Assembly: GCF_013522705.1 (NCBI RefSeq)
Contig: NZ_JAAMRE010000004.1
Span: 221,000 to 284,999 of the forward strand
Direction: 5' to 3'
DNA length: 64,000 nucleotides
DNA from: Pseudomonas lurida
GTDB taxonomy: Bacteria; Pseudomonadota; Gammaproteobacteria; Pseudomonadales; Pseudomonadaceae
The position numbers and the translations under genes were made by a program. Of the stretch, positions 28,401 to 35,242 are shown in pieces. The first letter of the stretch is position 1, and the number at the start of each line of letters is the position of its first letter. The notes under the pieces were generated by a model that had not been told where the DNA came from, made no database searches, and saw only the letters and a list, made by a program, of their open reading frames with translations.

Positions 28401-28588
28401 CTCACCACGCTCTCATCCAGGGTCTGCGCCGAGGCACCGGGGTACACCGCGTAAATTTCCACTTTCGGCGGCGCAACGTTGGGGTATTGGGCCACCGGCA
28501 ATTGCGGGATGGCCAGCAGGCCGGCGAGCAGAATGAACAGGGCCACCACCCAGGCGAAGACCGGGCGGTCGATGAAAAACTGCGGCAT
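25496..28588 (-). CDS. RND multidrug efflux permease (HAE1, MexY-like)
   Basis: 1,030 aa, full length for the family, twelve membrane segments and two large periplasmic loops. Proton-relay motifs are GILVDDAIVVVENVERIM (TM4, near residue 402) and GLSAKNAILIIEFAKDL (TM10). Stretches such as GGFFGWFNQRF and SGFEFRLQDRGGVG look closer to MexY and AcrB than to the Mux permeases elsewhere in this window. It is two bases downstream of its adaptor gene. No outer-membrane factor gene is in the operon, as in mexXY of P. aeruginosa, so it probably borrows an OprM-type channel. Substrates are unknown. Confidence 0.88.
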   Translation of the reverse strand: MPQFFIDRPVFAWVVALFILLAGLLAIPQLPVAQYPNVAPPKVEIYAVYPGASAQTLDESVVSLIEQELNGADHLLYFESQSSLGSATITATFQPGTNPEMAQVDVQNRLKAVEPRLPQAVTQQGLQVEKVSAGFLLLVTLTSNDGKLDDVALSDYLARNVMNELKRLDGVGKAQLYGAERAMRIWIDPQKLIGFNLTPADVNAAIAAQNAQVSAGSIGDLPGTNTQEITAAILVKGQLSTPAEFADIVLKANPDGSTVRIGDVARVEIGSQEYQFSTRLNGKPSTAVSVQLAPGANALNTATLVRAKMDELSRYFPANVEYKIPYDTSPFVKVSITKVVYTLLEAMALVFAVMFLFLQNVRYTLIPTLVVPIALMGTFATMLLLGFSINVLTMFGMVLAIGILVDDAIVVVENVERIMVTEGLSPKEATRKAMGQITGAIIGITLVLVAVFLPMAFMAGSVGVIYQQFSLSMATSILFSAFLALTLTPALCATLLKPIAMGEHHAKGGFFGWFNQRFERLTERYTGWVAYALKRSGRYLLIYLVLLVGMGVLFVRLPASFLPVEDQGYTITDIQLPPGASKNRTVQVAEQIEAHNAGEPGVGDTTMIMGFSFSGSGQNAALAFTTLKDWSQRGSDDSAASIAERANGAFSELKDAIAYAVLPPPVDGLGTSSGFEFRLQDRGGVGHAALMAARTELLALAEKSPILANVRESALAEAPQVQLEVDRKQANALGVSFAEVGNVLSSAIGSAYVNDFPNQGRMQRVVVQAEGDRRSQVEDLLKIHVRNESGKMVPLSAFVQAKWTQGPAQLTRYNGYPAIAISGEAAPGYSTGEAMTEIQRLVSQLPAGLGQEWTGLSLQERLSGSQAPILLGLSLLIVFLCLAALYESWSIPTSVLLVVPLGVLGAVLAVSLRGMPNDVFFKVGLITIIGLSAKNAILIIEFAKDLYDQGEDLIDATLKAARLRLRPIIMTSLAFILGVVPLAIATGASSASQQAIGTGVIGGMVTATLAVVFVPVFFVVVMKLVRKRSR

Positions 28589-28590
28589 GC

Positions 28591-29745
28591 TCAGGAATCC
28601 TTCTTGGCCAGCTTGGCCGGGCTGTCGTCCACATGGACTTTCTCACCGGGCCGCGCGTGCTGCAGGCCTTCCACGATGATGCGGTCACCGGGTTTGAGGC
28701 CATGGCTGACCACCCAGCGATCGCCGACCACCGCGCCCAGTTCCACCGGTTGCTGGCTTACGGTCTGCTCGGCGTCCAGCCGCAGTACCATGGGGATGCC
28801 GGCGCTGTCGCGGGTGATGGCGCGCTGCGGCACGCTCAGGCCTTGGGTATCCACGGCCTGTTCCAGGCGCACCCGCACGAAGCTGCCGGGCAGCAGGTCC
28901 AGGTCCGGGTTGGGGAACTCGCTGCGCAGGATGATCTGCCCGGTGCCCGGGTCGACGCTGATTTCAGCGAACAATAGTTTGCCCGGCAGCGGGTAGAGGC
29001 TGCCGTCATCCAGGATCAACGTGGCCTTGGCCTGGTCCTGGCCGACCTGCTTCAGGCTGCCGGCGCGAAAGGCGCGGCGCAGGTCGTTCAGCTCACGGGT
29101 GGATTGGGTGAGGTCGGCGTGAATCGGGTCCAGTTGCTGGATGATCGCCAGTGGCGTGGCTTCGTTCTGGCCGACCAATGCGCCTTCGGTGACCAGCGCG
29201 CGGCCGATGCGTCCGGAAATCGGTGCGGTCACGGTGGCGTAGCCCAGGTTCAGCCTGGCGCGCTCGACGGCGGCTTTGTTGGCGGCGACTTCGGCTTGGG
29301 TCTGGCGTACGGCGGCGCGCGCGTTGTCGTAGTCCTGGCCACTGATGGCGTTGCCTTCCACCAACTGGCTGTAGCGCTGTTCCTGCAGGCGCGCCTGGAA
29401 CGCATTGGCCTCGGCCTTGCTCAGGTTGGCCTTGGCGCTGTCCAGGTCGGCCTTGAAGGGGGCCGGGTCAATGCGAAACAACACGTCGCCCTGTTTGACG
29501 TCGTGGCCTTCTTTGAACACCTGTTGCATCACCACGCCGGCCACCCGCGCGCGCACTTCGGCGATGCGCGGCGCGGCAATGCGCCCGCTCAATTCGCTGC
29601 TGATGGACAGGGGTTTGGCCTCAAGGGTTTCGATGCGCACTTTGGCCACGGGCATTTCCGGCGTTTCGTCGGCCGACTGGTCACAGGCACTCAGGGCCAG
29701 CGTCAGGGCCAGCAGGCAAAACGGCGCAAACAGATTCTTCGACAT
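28591..29745 (-). CDS. RND periplasmic adaptor lipoprotein (MexX-like)
   Basis: 384 aa from the ATG at 29745; lipoprotein signal with lipobox LSAC (Cys21). Membrane-fusion-protein order: barrel-sandwich half (GRIAAPRIAEVRARVAGVV), a coiled-coil hairpin with alternating A/K/E (about residues 105-165), the second half (GYATVTAPISGRIGRALVTEGA) and a beta-barrel. It links the RND permease to an outer-membrane channel. First gene of the two-gene operon, divergent from the RstA-like regulator with 228 bases between. Confidence 0.88.
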   Translation of the reverse strand: MSKNLFAPFCLLALTLALSACDQSADETPEMPVAKVRIETLEAKPLSISSELSGRIAAPRIAEVRARVAGVVMQQVFKEGHDVKQGDVLFRIDPAPFKADLDSAKANLSKAEANAFQARLQEQRYSQLVEGNAISGQDYDNARAAVRQTQAEVAANKAAVERARLNLGYATVTAPISGRIGRALVTEGALVGQNEATPLAIIQQLDPIHADLTQSTRELNDLRRAFRAGSLKQVGQDQAKATLILDDGSLYPLPGKLLFAEISVDPGTGQIILRSEFPNPDLDLLPGSFVRVRLEQAVDTQGLSVPQRAITRDSAGIPMVLRLDAEQTVSQQPVELGAVVGDRWVVSHGLKPGDRIIVEGLQHARPGEKVHVDDSPAKLAKKDS

Positions 29746-29797
29746 GCTCTTATCCCAATAATGACTGGCGCATCCTAAAGGCACCTGCGCCGTGGTG

Positions 29798-29835
29798 CTG
29801 TGAAGCTGTGTAGGTCGTCTGTGAAGAAATGTAAG
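29798..29835. promoter_or_regulatory. Direct-repeat block between efflux operon and response regulator
   Basis: CTGTGAAG occurs at 29798-29805 and again at 29819-29826, 21 bases apart (two helix turns). CTGTGTAG follows the first copy immediately, and a looser AATGTAAG follows the second. OmpR-class regulators bind such tandem half-sites; candidate RstA-like sites, by inference. Confidence 0.4.
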
Positions 29836-29900
29836 GTGCGGCGCGCGGGGCGCCGAGGGCGTATATCCTTGCACAATCCTGCAAACATTGAAGATCCAAC

Positions 29901-29927
29901 ATGGGAGGGGGAAAGCCTTCTCCCAAA
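29901..29927. repeat. REP-like palindrome in a divergent promoter region
   Basis: ATGGGAGGGGGAAAG with CTTCTCCCA, a degenerate copy of the GTGGGAGGGGGC element, 47 bases upstream of the response-regulator ATG. Confidence 0.5.
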
Positions 29928-29973
29928 GTGGGTTTGTGTACGACACATCACTGCATTTTTTGGAAACACCTTC

Positions 29974-30675
29974 ATGCCCAACATCCTTCTGGTGGAAGAC
30001 GATGCCGCACTATCCGAGCTGATCGCCAGCTACCTGGAACGCAACGGCTACCACGTCAACGTGCTCAGCCGTGGCGACCTGGTGCAAGAACGCGCGCGCC
30101 GCGATCCGCCGGACCTGGTGATTCTCGACCTGATGCTGCCGGGGCTCGACGGCCTGCAGGTGTGCCGCCTGCTGCGCGCCGATTCGGCCTGCCTGCCGAT
30201 CCTGATGCTCACCGCGCGCGACGACAGCCACGACCAGGTGCTGGGCCTGGAAATGGGCGCCGATGACTACGTCACCAAACCCTGCGAACCGCGCGTGCTG
30301 CTGGCGCGGGTGCGTACCTTGCTGCGCCGCAGCAGTTTGTCCGAGCCCCAGGTGGCCAACGACCGGATCCTGATGGGCAACCTGTGCATCGACCTGTCGG
30401 AGCGCACCGTGACCTGGCGCGACCAGGCGGTGGAGCTGTCCAGCGGCGAATACAACCTGCTGGTGGTGCTGGCGCGGCACGCCGGCGAAGTGCTCAGCCG
30501 CGACCAGATCCTGCAACGCCTGCGCGGTATCGAGTTCAACGGCACCGACCGCTCGGTGGACGTGGCCATCTCCAAGCTGCGGCGCAAGTTCGACGACCAT
30601 GCCGGCGAAGCCCGCAAGATCAAAACGGTGTGGGGCAAGGGCTACCTGTTCAGCCGTTCCGAGTGGGAATGCTGA
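29974..30675 (+). CDS. rstA: OmpR-class response regulator (RstA-like)
   Basis: 233 aa from the ATG at 29974; the frame extends upstream through a REP-like repeat and is unlikely to be coding there. Receiver domain residues 1-118 with phospho-acceptor Asp52 (LVILDLMLPG) and the switch Lys in DDYVTKPCEP; winged-helix DNA-binding domain about 130-230, ending KTVWGKGYLFS. Closest in memory to the RstA group. Three bases upstream of the sensor kinase gene, so co-expressed. Its position opposite the efflux pair suggests control of that pump, which is not proven. Confidence 0.85.
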   Translation: MPNILLVEDDAALSELIASYLERNGYHVNVLSRGDLVQERARRDPPDLVILDLMLPGLDGLQVCRLLRADSACLPILMLTARDDSHDQVLGLEMGADDYVTKPCEPRVLLARVRTLLRRSSLSEPQVANDRILMGNLCIDLSERTVTWRDQAVELSSGEYNLLVVLARHAGEVLSRDQILQRLRGIEFNGTDRSVDVAISKLRRKFDDHAGEARKIKTVWGKGYLFSRSEWEC

Positions 30676-30678
30676 ACC

Positions 30679-31983
30679 ATGCTGCGCGTGCTGATTCGCC
30701 TCTTCCTGATCACCATCGTCACCTATAGCGCCGCGATCTACCTGATTCCCAAGCTGGTGATCCAGCTGTTCGAACACCGTTACCTGAACTACAACATCGA
30801 GCAGACCCGCGGCCAGCAGCACCTGATCGTCAAGCAGTACCAGCGTGCACCGGTGGAGCGCTGGTCCCAGGTGACCGAGCAACTGGGGCGTGACTTCGCC
30901 CCGCTGAGCGTGCAATTGCTGCTGCGCCAGGACGCGAGCTATACCCCGGAAGAAGCGCGTTTGCTGGAGCAGGGCAGACCGGTGGTGCGCCTGGGCGAGT
31001 GGGGCTGGATGGAAGAGATCAGCTCGCCGATCAACGATCAGTTCGTGGTCAAGCTGACCGTCCCGCCGGACCCGCTGGACATGAACCTGCTGTATTGGGC
31101 GATCAACGTGCTGATCGTCGCGGCGCTGCTGGTATGCCTGCTGGCCTGGTTGCGCCCGCACTGGCGCGATCTGGAACGCTTGAAAAGCACCGCCGCGCAG
31201 TTGGGCCAGGGTAACCTGACGGAGCGCACGGGCGTTCCCGCCCATTCCAGTATCGGCAGCCTGGCGGCGGTGTTCGACACCATGGCCGACGACATCGAGC
31301 ACCTGCTCAATCAGCAGCGCGATCTGCTCAACGCGGTCTCCCACGAACTGCGCACGCCGCTCACGCGTCTGGATTTCGGCCTGGCCCTGGCGCTTTCCGA
31401 AGACCTGCCCCCAGCCAGTCGCGAGCGTCTGCACGGCCTGGTGGCGCATATTCGCGAGCTGGATGAGCTGGTGCTGGAACTGCTGTCCTACAGCCGCCTG
31501 CAGAACCCGGCGCAGTTGCCGGAGCGGGTGGACGTGGTGCTCGATGAATTTATCGACAGCGTGCTGGGCAGCGTCGACGACGAACTGGAAAACCCCGAAA
31601 TTGTCATCGACGTGGTGCTCGACTGCGCCATCGAGCGTTTCAGCCTTGACCCGCGCCTCACCGCCCGCGCGTTGCAGAATCTGTTGCGCAACGCCACGCG
31701 CTATTGCGAAACACGCATCCAGGTGGGCGTCAAGGTGTGCCCCAAGGGCTGCGAAATCTGGGTGGACGATGACGGCATCGGCATTCCGCTGGACCAGCGA
31801 GAGCGTATCTTCGAACCGTTCTACCGTCTCGACCGTAGCCGCGACCGCGCCACCGGCGGCTTCGGCCTGGGCCTGGCCATCAGTCGGCGCGCGCTGGAGG
31901 CCCAGGGCGGCACGCTCACGGCGCAGGCGTCACCGCTGGGCGGCGCGCGGTTTCGGGTGTGGTTGCCCAGCAGCGCGAGCTGA
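30679..31983 (+). CDS. rstB: Sensor histidine kinase (RstB-like)
   Basis: 434 aa. TM1 about residues 7-30, a periplasmic sensor of about 105 residues, TM2 about 139-158, HAMP about 160-212, a HisKA domain with phospho-acceptor His222 (NAVSHELRTPLTRLD) and an HATPase domain with the N box (NLLRNATRYCE), G1 box (VDDDGIGIP) and G2 box (GGFGLGLAI). The size and the WLRPHW segment after TM2 match RstB of enteric bacteria. Partner of the adjacent RstA-like regulator. The signal is unknown. Confidence 0.86.
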   Translation: MLRVLIRLFLITIVTYSAAIYLIPKLVIQLFEHRYLNYNIEQTRGQQHLIVKQYQRAPVERWSQVTEQLGRDFAPLSVQLLLRQDASYTPEEARLLEQGRPVVRLGEWGWMEEISSPINDQFVVKLTVPPDPLDMNLLYWAINVLIVAALLVCLLAWLRPHWRDLERLKSTAAQLGQGNLTERTGVPAHSSIGSLAAVFDTMADDIEHLLNQQRDLLNAVSHELRTPLTRLDFGLALALSEDLPPASRERLHGLVAHIRELDELVLELLSYSRLQNPAQLPERVDVVLDEFIDSVLGSVDDELENPEIVIDVVLDCAIERFSLDPRLTARALQNLLRNATRYCETRIQVGVKVCPKGCEIWVDDDGIGIPLDQRERIFEPFYRLDRSRDRATGGFGLGLAISRRALEAQGGTLTAQASPLGGARFRVWLPSSAS

Positions 31984-32049
31984 TCGGCCTGCAGGCAGGT
32001 GAGCAAAAGAGCATACTGTGGCCCCGTTTTACCCGAGGAGAGATTGGCC

Positions 32050-32820
32050 ATGACTGCCGTTCACGCGTCTGCTCAACTAGGTTTCTCAACCCAGGCCGCC
32101 ACCTACGCCCAGGGGCGTCCGGATTACCCCCGCCAGCTCACGGGCTGGCTCAGCGAGACGCTGGGGGTTACCAGCCAGTCGACGGTGATCGACCTGGGCG
32201 CCGGCACCGGCAAGTTCACGCGGTTGCTCAGCAGCCTGGCGCCGACGCTTATCGCCGTAGAACCCGTGGCGCAGATGGGCGAGCAACTGCTCAAGGCATT
32301 GCCCGGTGTACGTCTGGTTTCCGGTACCGCCGACGCCATGCCCCTGGACACCGCGAGTGCCGACGTCGTCGTGTGCGCGCAGGCCTTCCACTGGTTCGCC
32401 ACACAGGCGGCATTGGCGCAAATTCACCGTGTACTCAAGCCCGATGGGCGCCTGGGCCTGGTGTGGAATGTGCGCGACGAGTCGGTGGACTGGGTGGCGG
32501 CGATCACCGAGATCATCACGCCTTATGAAGGCGACACTCCACGGTTCCACACCGGCCACTGGCGTGATGCCTTGCGCGGCGATTATTTTTCCATGCCCGA
32601 ACTGACCTGTTTTGCCTACCAGCACGTAGGCAGCCCCCAGGAAGTGATCATCGATCGTTTCCTCTCGGTGAGTTTCATCGCGGCGCTGCCGGACCCGCAA
32701 AAAGCCAGCGTGACCGCGCAACTGCGCACCCTGATCGACACCCATCCCGACCTGCGCGGGCGTGAGACCGTAGCGTTTCCCTACCAGACGCAGGCCTACC
32801 TGTGTCGGCGGCTGGCTTAA
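32050..32820 (+). CDS. Class I SAM-dependent methyltransferase
   Basis: 256 aa from the ATG at 32050 (GGAGAG nine bases upstream); an ATG at 31999 would add 17 residues that do not fit. Motif I is VIDLGAGTGKFTRLL (about residues 38-52), followed by an acidic pattern VEPVAQMGEQL and the FHWF segment (AQAFHWFAT) typical of the Methyltransf_11 group. The substrate is unknown. Single gene, 66 bases after rstB, possibly read through from it. Confidence 0.85.
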   Translation: MTAVHASAQLGFSTQAATYAQGRPDYPRQLTGWLSETLGVTSQSTVIDLGAGTGKFTRLLSSLAPTLIAVEPVAQMGEQLLKALPGVRLVSGTADAMPLDTASADVVVCAQAFHWFATQAALAQIHRVLKPDGRLGLVWNVRDESVDWVAAITEIITPYEGDTPRFHTGHWRDALRGDYFSMPELTCFAYQHVGSPQEVIIDRFLSVSFIAALPDPQKASVTAQLRTLIDTHPDLRGRETVAFPYQTQAYLCRRLA

Positions 32821-32845
32821 AAGGCATAAAGTCAGATCATATTGA

Positions 32846-32861
32846 TATAAGTGGTTATAAG
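32846..32861 (+). promoter_or_regulatory. Phased TATAAG repeats upstream of the TSUP permease
   Basis: TATAAG at 32846-32851 and 32856-32861, ten bases apart, in an A/T-rich stretch about 55-65 bases before the permease ATG. Position suits a promoter or a CysB-type activator site; only the repeat itself is seen. Confidence 0.3.
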
Positions 32862-32912
32862 AAAAATCGCTATCCTGCGGCCAGAAATTTATATGGCCGC
32901 AGGTAGCTGTTA

Positions 32913-33698
32913 ATGGAAGTGGGTAACGTTGGTTTCGTCATTGCCGGCCTGATCGTGGGATTTATCGTCGGCATGACCGGCGTCGGTGGCGGCTCGTTGA
33001 TGACGCCGATTCTGTTGTGGTTCGGCATCAACCCGGCCACCGCCGTGGGCACCGACCTGCTGTACGCCGCCATCACCAAATCCGGTGGCGTGCTGGTGCA
33101 CAGCAGGAACAAAAACATCGACTGGACCATCACCGGCTGGCTGACCCTCGGCAGCGTGCCCGCCGTGCTGCTGACCCTGTGGTTCCTGGCCACCCTGCAC
33201 ACCGACCCCAGCGCGATGAACGCGGTGATCAAGCAGGCCCTCGGTGTGGTGCTGCTGCTGACTGCGCTGGCGATCCTGTTCAAGAAAACCCTGTTGGCCT
33301 TCGCTCAGCGTCACGCGGGCGACAGCTACCACATGAACCCGCGCAACCTGAATGCCTTGACGGTGCTCACCGGCGCGATCCTCGGCACTATGGTTGCCTT
33401 GACGTCCATCGGCGCCGGCGCCCTGGGTACCGTGGCGCTGTTTATCCTCTATCCGTTCCTGGCCACGCGCCGCCTGGTGGGCACCGAAATCGCCCACGCC
33501 GTGCCGCTGACCCTGGTGGCGGGCCTTGGCCATGCCGGCATGGGCAATATGGACTGGCACCTGTTGGGGTTTCTGTTGATGGGCTCGTTGCCGGGGATTT
33601 ACATCGGCAGCCACATGACCGGCAAGATCCCGGACGGTGTATTGCGTCCCTGCCTGGCGGTCATGTTGATGGCCGTCGGTTACAAGTTGGCGTTCTGA
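32913..33698 (+). CDS. TSUP-family (TauE/SafE) anion permease
   Basis: 261 aa, eight hydrophobic segments. The two family repeats start with VGFIVGMTGVGGGSLMTPILL (first half; core GVGGGSLMTP, about residues 23-33) and with GTMVALTSIGAGALG (second half). TSUP proteins carry sulfite, sulfonates or sulfoacetate across the inner membrane. Its position next to sfnB and sfnG suggests a part in sulfur-source handling, for example sulfite or methanesulfinate traffic. Confidence 0.85.
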   Translation: MEVGNVGFVIAGLIVGFIVGMTGVGGGSLMTPILLWFGINPATAVGTDLLYAAITKSGGVLVHSRNKNIDWTITGWLTLGSVPAVLLTLWFLATLHTDPSAMNAVIKQALGVVLLLTALAILFKKTLLAFAQRHAGDSYHMNPRNLNALTVLTGAILGTMVALTSIGAGALGTVALFILYPFLATRRLVGTEIAHAVPLTLVAGLGHAGMGNMDWHLLGFLLMGSLPGIYIGSHMTGKIPDGVLRPCLAVMLMAVGYKLAF

Positions 33699-33699
33699 G

Positions 33700-33724
33700 G
33701 TGGGAGGGGGCAAACCCCTCCCAC
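33700..33724. repeat. REP-like palindrome between TSUP gene and sfnB
   Basis: GTGGGAGGGG and CCCCTCCCAC, ten-base arms around GCAAA, between two convergent genes. Likely also a terminator. Confidence 0.65.
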
Positions 33725-33738
33725 AGGGTTCCCCCGCT

Positions 33739-34977
33739 TTAGCTTTTCGCCGGGCCATTGCCGATCTGCCAAACGAACGGCGGTTCGGTGCCATTGATCA
33801 CCCAGTCCCCCACAATCCGCGCCTTGTAGATCACCGGGTTGTGAGAGGACACGGTCCGCGCGTTACGCCAATGCCGGTCCAAACCCTTGCCCTGACGCAC
33901 ATCCGAGGCTCCCAGCGCATTGAACAGTTCGCTGGTGGCCCGCTGAATCAATTCCGACACCACCACCTGCGCCGTGGCCGATTCGATTTCGGCCGCCACA
34001 TTGGCCTCGCGCTCGGCCGCTTCATCCGCACCGAACCGCGCCAGATACGCCCGCTGCGCCGGCTCCGCGGCCTTCAACGCGCTGGCTTCGGCGGCATATA
34101 CCAGCGCGGCGACTTCGCCTACCACTTGTTGGATCTGTGCGTCCTGGCTCACATGGGCGGCATTGCCGTGGCTGTAGATGCGCTTGCGACTGCGCACGTG
34201 GTGTGCCACGTCCTTGAGCGCCGCGCGGCCGATCCCGGCGAGGCTGGCCAGTAGCACCAGCTGATAAAACGCGGTCTGGTACTTGAAACGGGTGGCAAAG
34301 TCGATGACGTTTTCGGCTTCCACCACGGCATCGGTAAAGCGCGAAGTACCGCTGCCGGTGGTGCGTTGGCCAAAGCCGTCCCAGTCATCGCTGTGTACCA
34401 CTCCGGGCTGGCGCGCGCGGGTGGCGGCAATCACGTCGCCGCCGGTGTCGCTGCGTTGGGCGTACACGTCGATCCAATCAGCGAAAATGCTCCCGGTGCT
34501 GTAGAACTTTTCGCCGTTGAGCGCCCACTGATCACCGTTCGGCGTGACCTGGGTAACCACATCGCCGATGGCGACGCTGCCAATTTCAGTCCAGGCGCAG
34601 CCGACGATCTCACCGTCGACGAAGCGCTTGAACCACAGGTCACGGCCAGCACCGGGCGCGGCATTCAGGCGGTCCTCGGCAAAGGCGAAGTGCCCGCGCA
34701 GGGCTTGGGGCACGTTGGAGTCGGCCTCTGCCAGCTCGATCAGCAGCGCGAATAACTGTGGCAGCGAGGCACCGCCGCCGCCGTACTCCACCGGCACGCG
34801 CACGGCGCCGAAGCCGGCTTCCTTCAACCATTGGATCGGCGCGTGAGGCAGGGTGCGGGTGTGTTCCCGTTCCAGCGCGCCCTCGGCGATGCGTTGGAAA
34901 ATCGGGCGAAAGCGCGCGGCCAGGGAGGCGTAGTCGACGCCGATGGAAAGCGGGTTGATGACGTGGTGTTCGGTCAT
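33739..34977 (-). CDS. sfnB: SfnB-family sulfur acquisition oxidoreductase
   Basis: 412 aa from the ATG at 34977; further upstream ATGs in this frame lie in the control region. The protein has the acyl-CoA-dehydrogenase-like fold of class D flavin monooxygenases (DszC/SfnB group): an N-terminal helical domain, then GEIVGCAWTEIGS and WALNGEKFYSTGS in the middle domain, and a helical C-terminus with ALGASDVRQGKGLDRHWRN. It probably acts on organosulfur compounds with reduced flavin during sulfate starvation. Divergent from sfnG, with a sigma-54 promoter in front. Confidence 0.86.
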   Translation of the reverse strand: MTEHHVINPLSIGVDYASLAARFRPIFQRIAEGALEREHTRTLPHAPIQWLKEAGFGAVRVPVEYGGGGASLPQLFALLIELAEADSNVPQALRGHFAFAEDRLNAAPGAGRDLWFKRFVDGEIVGCAWTEIGSVAIGDVVTQVTPNGDQWALNGEKFYSTGSIFADWIDVYAQRSDTGGDVIAATRARQPGVVHSDDWDGFGQRTTGSGTSRFTDAVVEAENVIDFATRFKYQTAFYQLVLLASLAGIGRAALKDVAHHVRSRKRIYSHGNAAHVSQDAQIQQVVGEVAALVYAAEASALKAAEPAQRAYLARFGADEAAEREANVAAEIESATAQVVVSELIQRATSELFNALGASDVRQGKGLDRHWRNARTVSSHNPVIYKARIVGDWVINGTEPPFVWQIGNGPAKS

Positions 34978-35015
34978 GGAACGGTTCCTGGGCAGTGATC
35001 GGTGGCTTGTGTGTT

Positions 35016-35031
35016 TGCACAGTCCGTGCCG
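35016..35031 (-). promoter_or_regulatory. Sigma-54 (-24/-12) promoter of sfnB
   Basis: On the minus strand this reads CGGCACGGACTGTGCA, which fits the TGGCACG-N4-TTGCA consensus with the invariant GG and GC at the correct 10-base interval and two mismatches elsewhere. It lies 39-54 bases upstream of the sfnB ATG. Sfn genes in P. putida are sigma-54 dependent, which agrees. Confidence 0.65.
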
Positions 35032-35070
35032 GGCGCCGAGCCCACTGTTTATGGGGGAGCGGGGCGCTCT

Positions 35071-35090
35071 GCTGTTGTTCCGGCAACAGC
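35071..35090. promoter_or_regulatory. Dyad GCTGTTG-N6-CAACAGC between sfnB and sfnG
   Basis: A perfect 7-base inverted repeat with a 6-base gap, about 40 bases upstream of the sfnB sigma-54 promoter. It is placed where an enhancer-binding protein such as SfnR would bind; inferred, no sfnR gene is in the window. Confidence 0.45.
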
Positions 35091-35242
35091 GATTCGACAA
35101 AACGGCCTCAACCGCGACAGTTGCGGCCAGGCGATCGTCGGGTTGAATGACCCGCGCAGACGGCCTGGCACGGGCGTTTTCCTGGGCTGGCACACTTGCT
35201 GCTCAACCCCTCGGTACATTCCTTGGTACGAGGTGCCGTTCG

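Noticed and set aside
35166..35202. A sigma-54 promoter for sfnG
   Set aside because: The best candidates either lack the -12 GC or have the wrong GG-GC interval; only the sfnB-side element meets the spacing rule.
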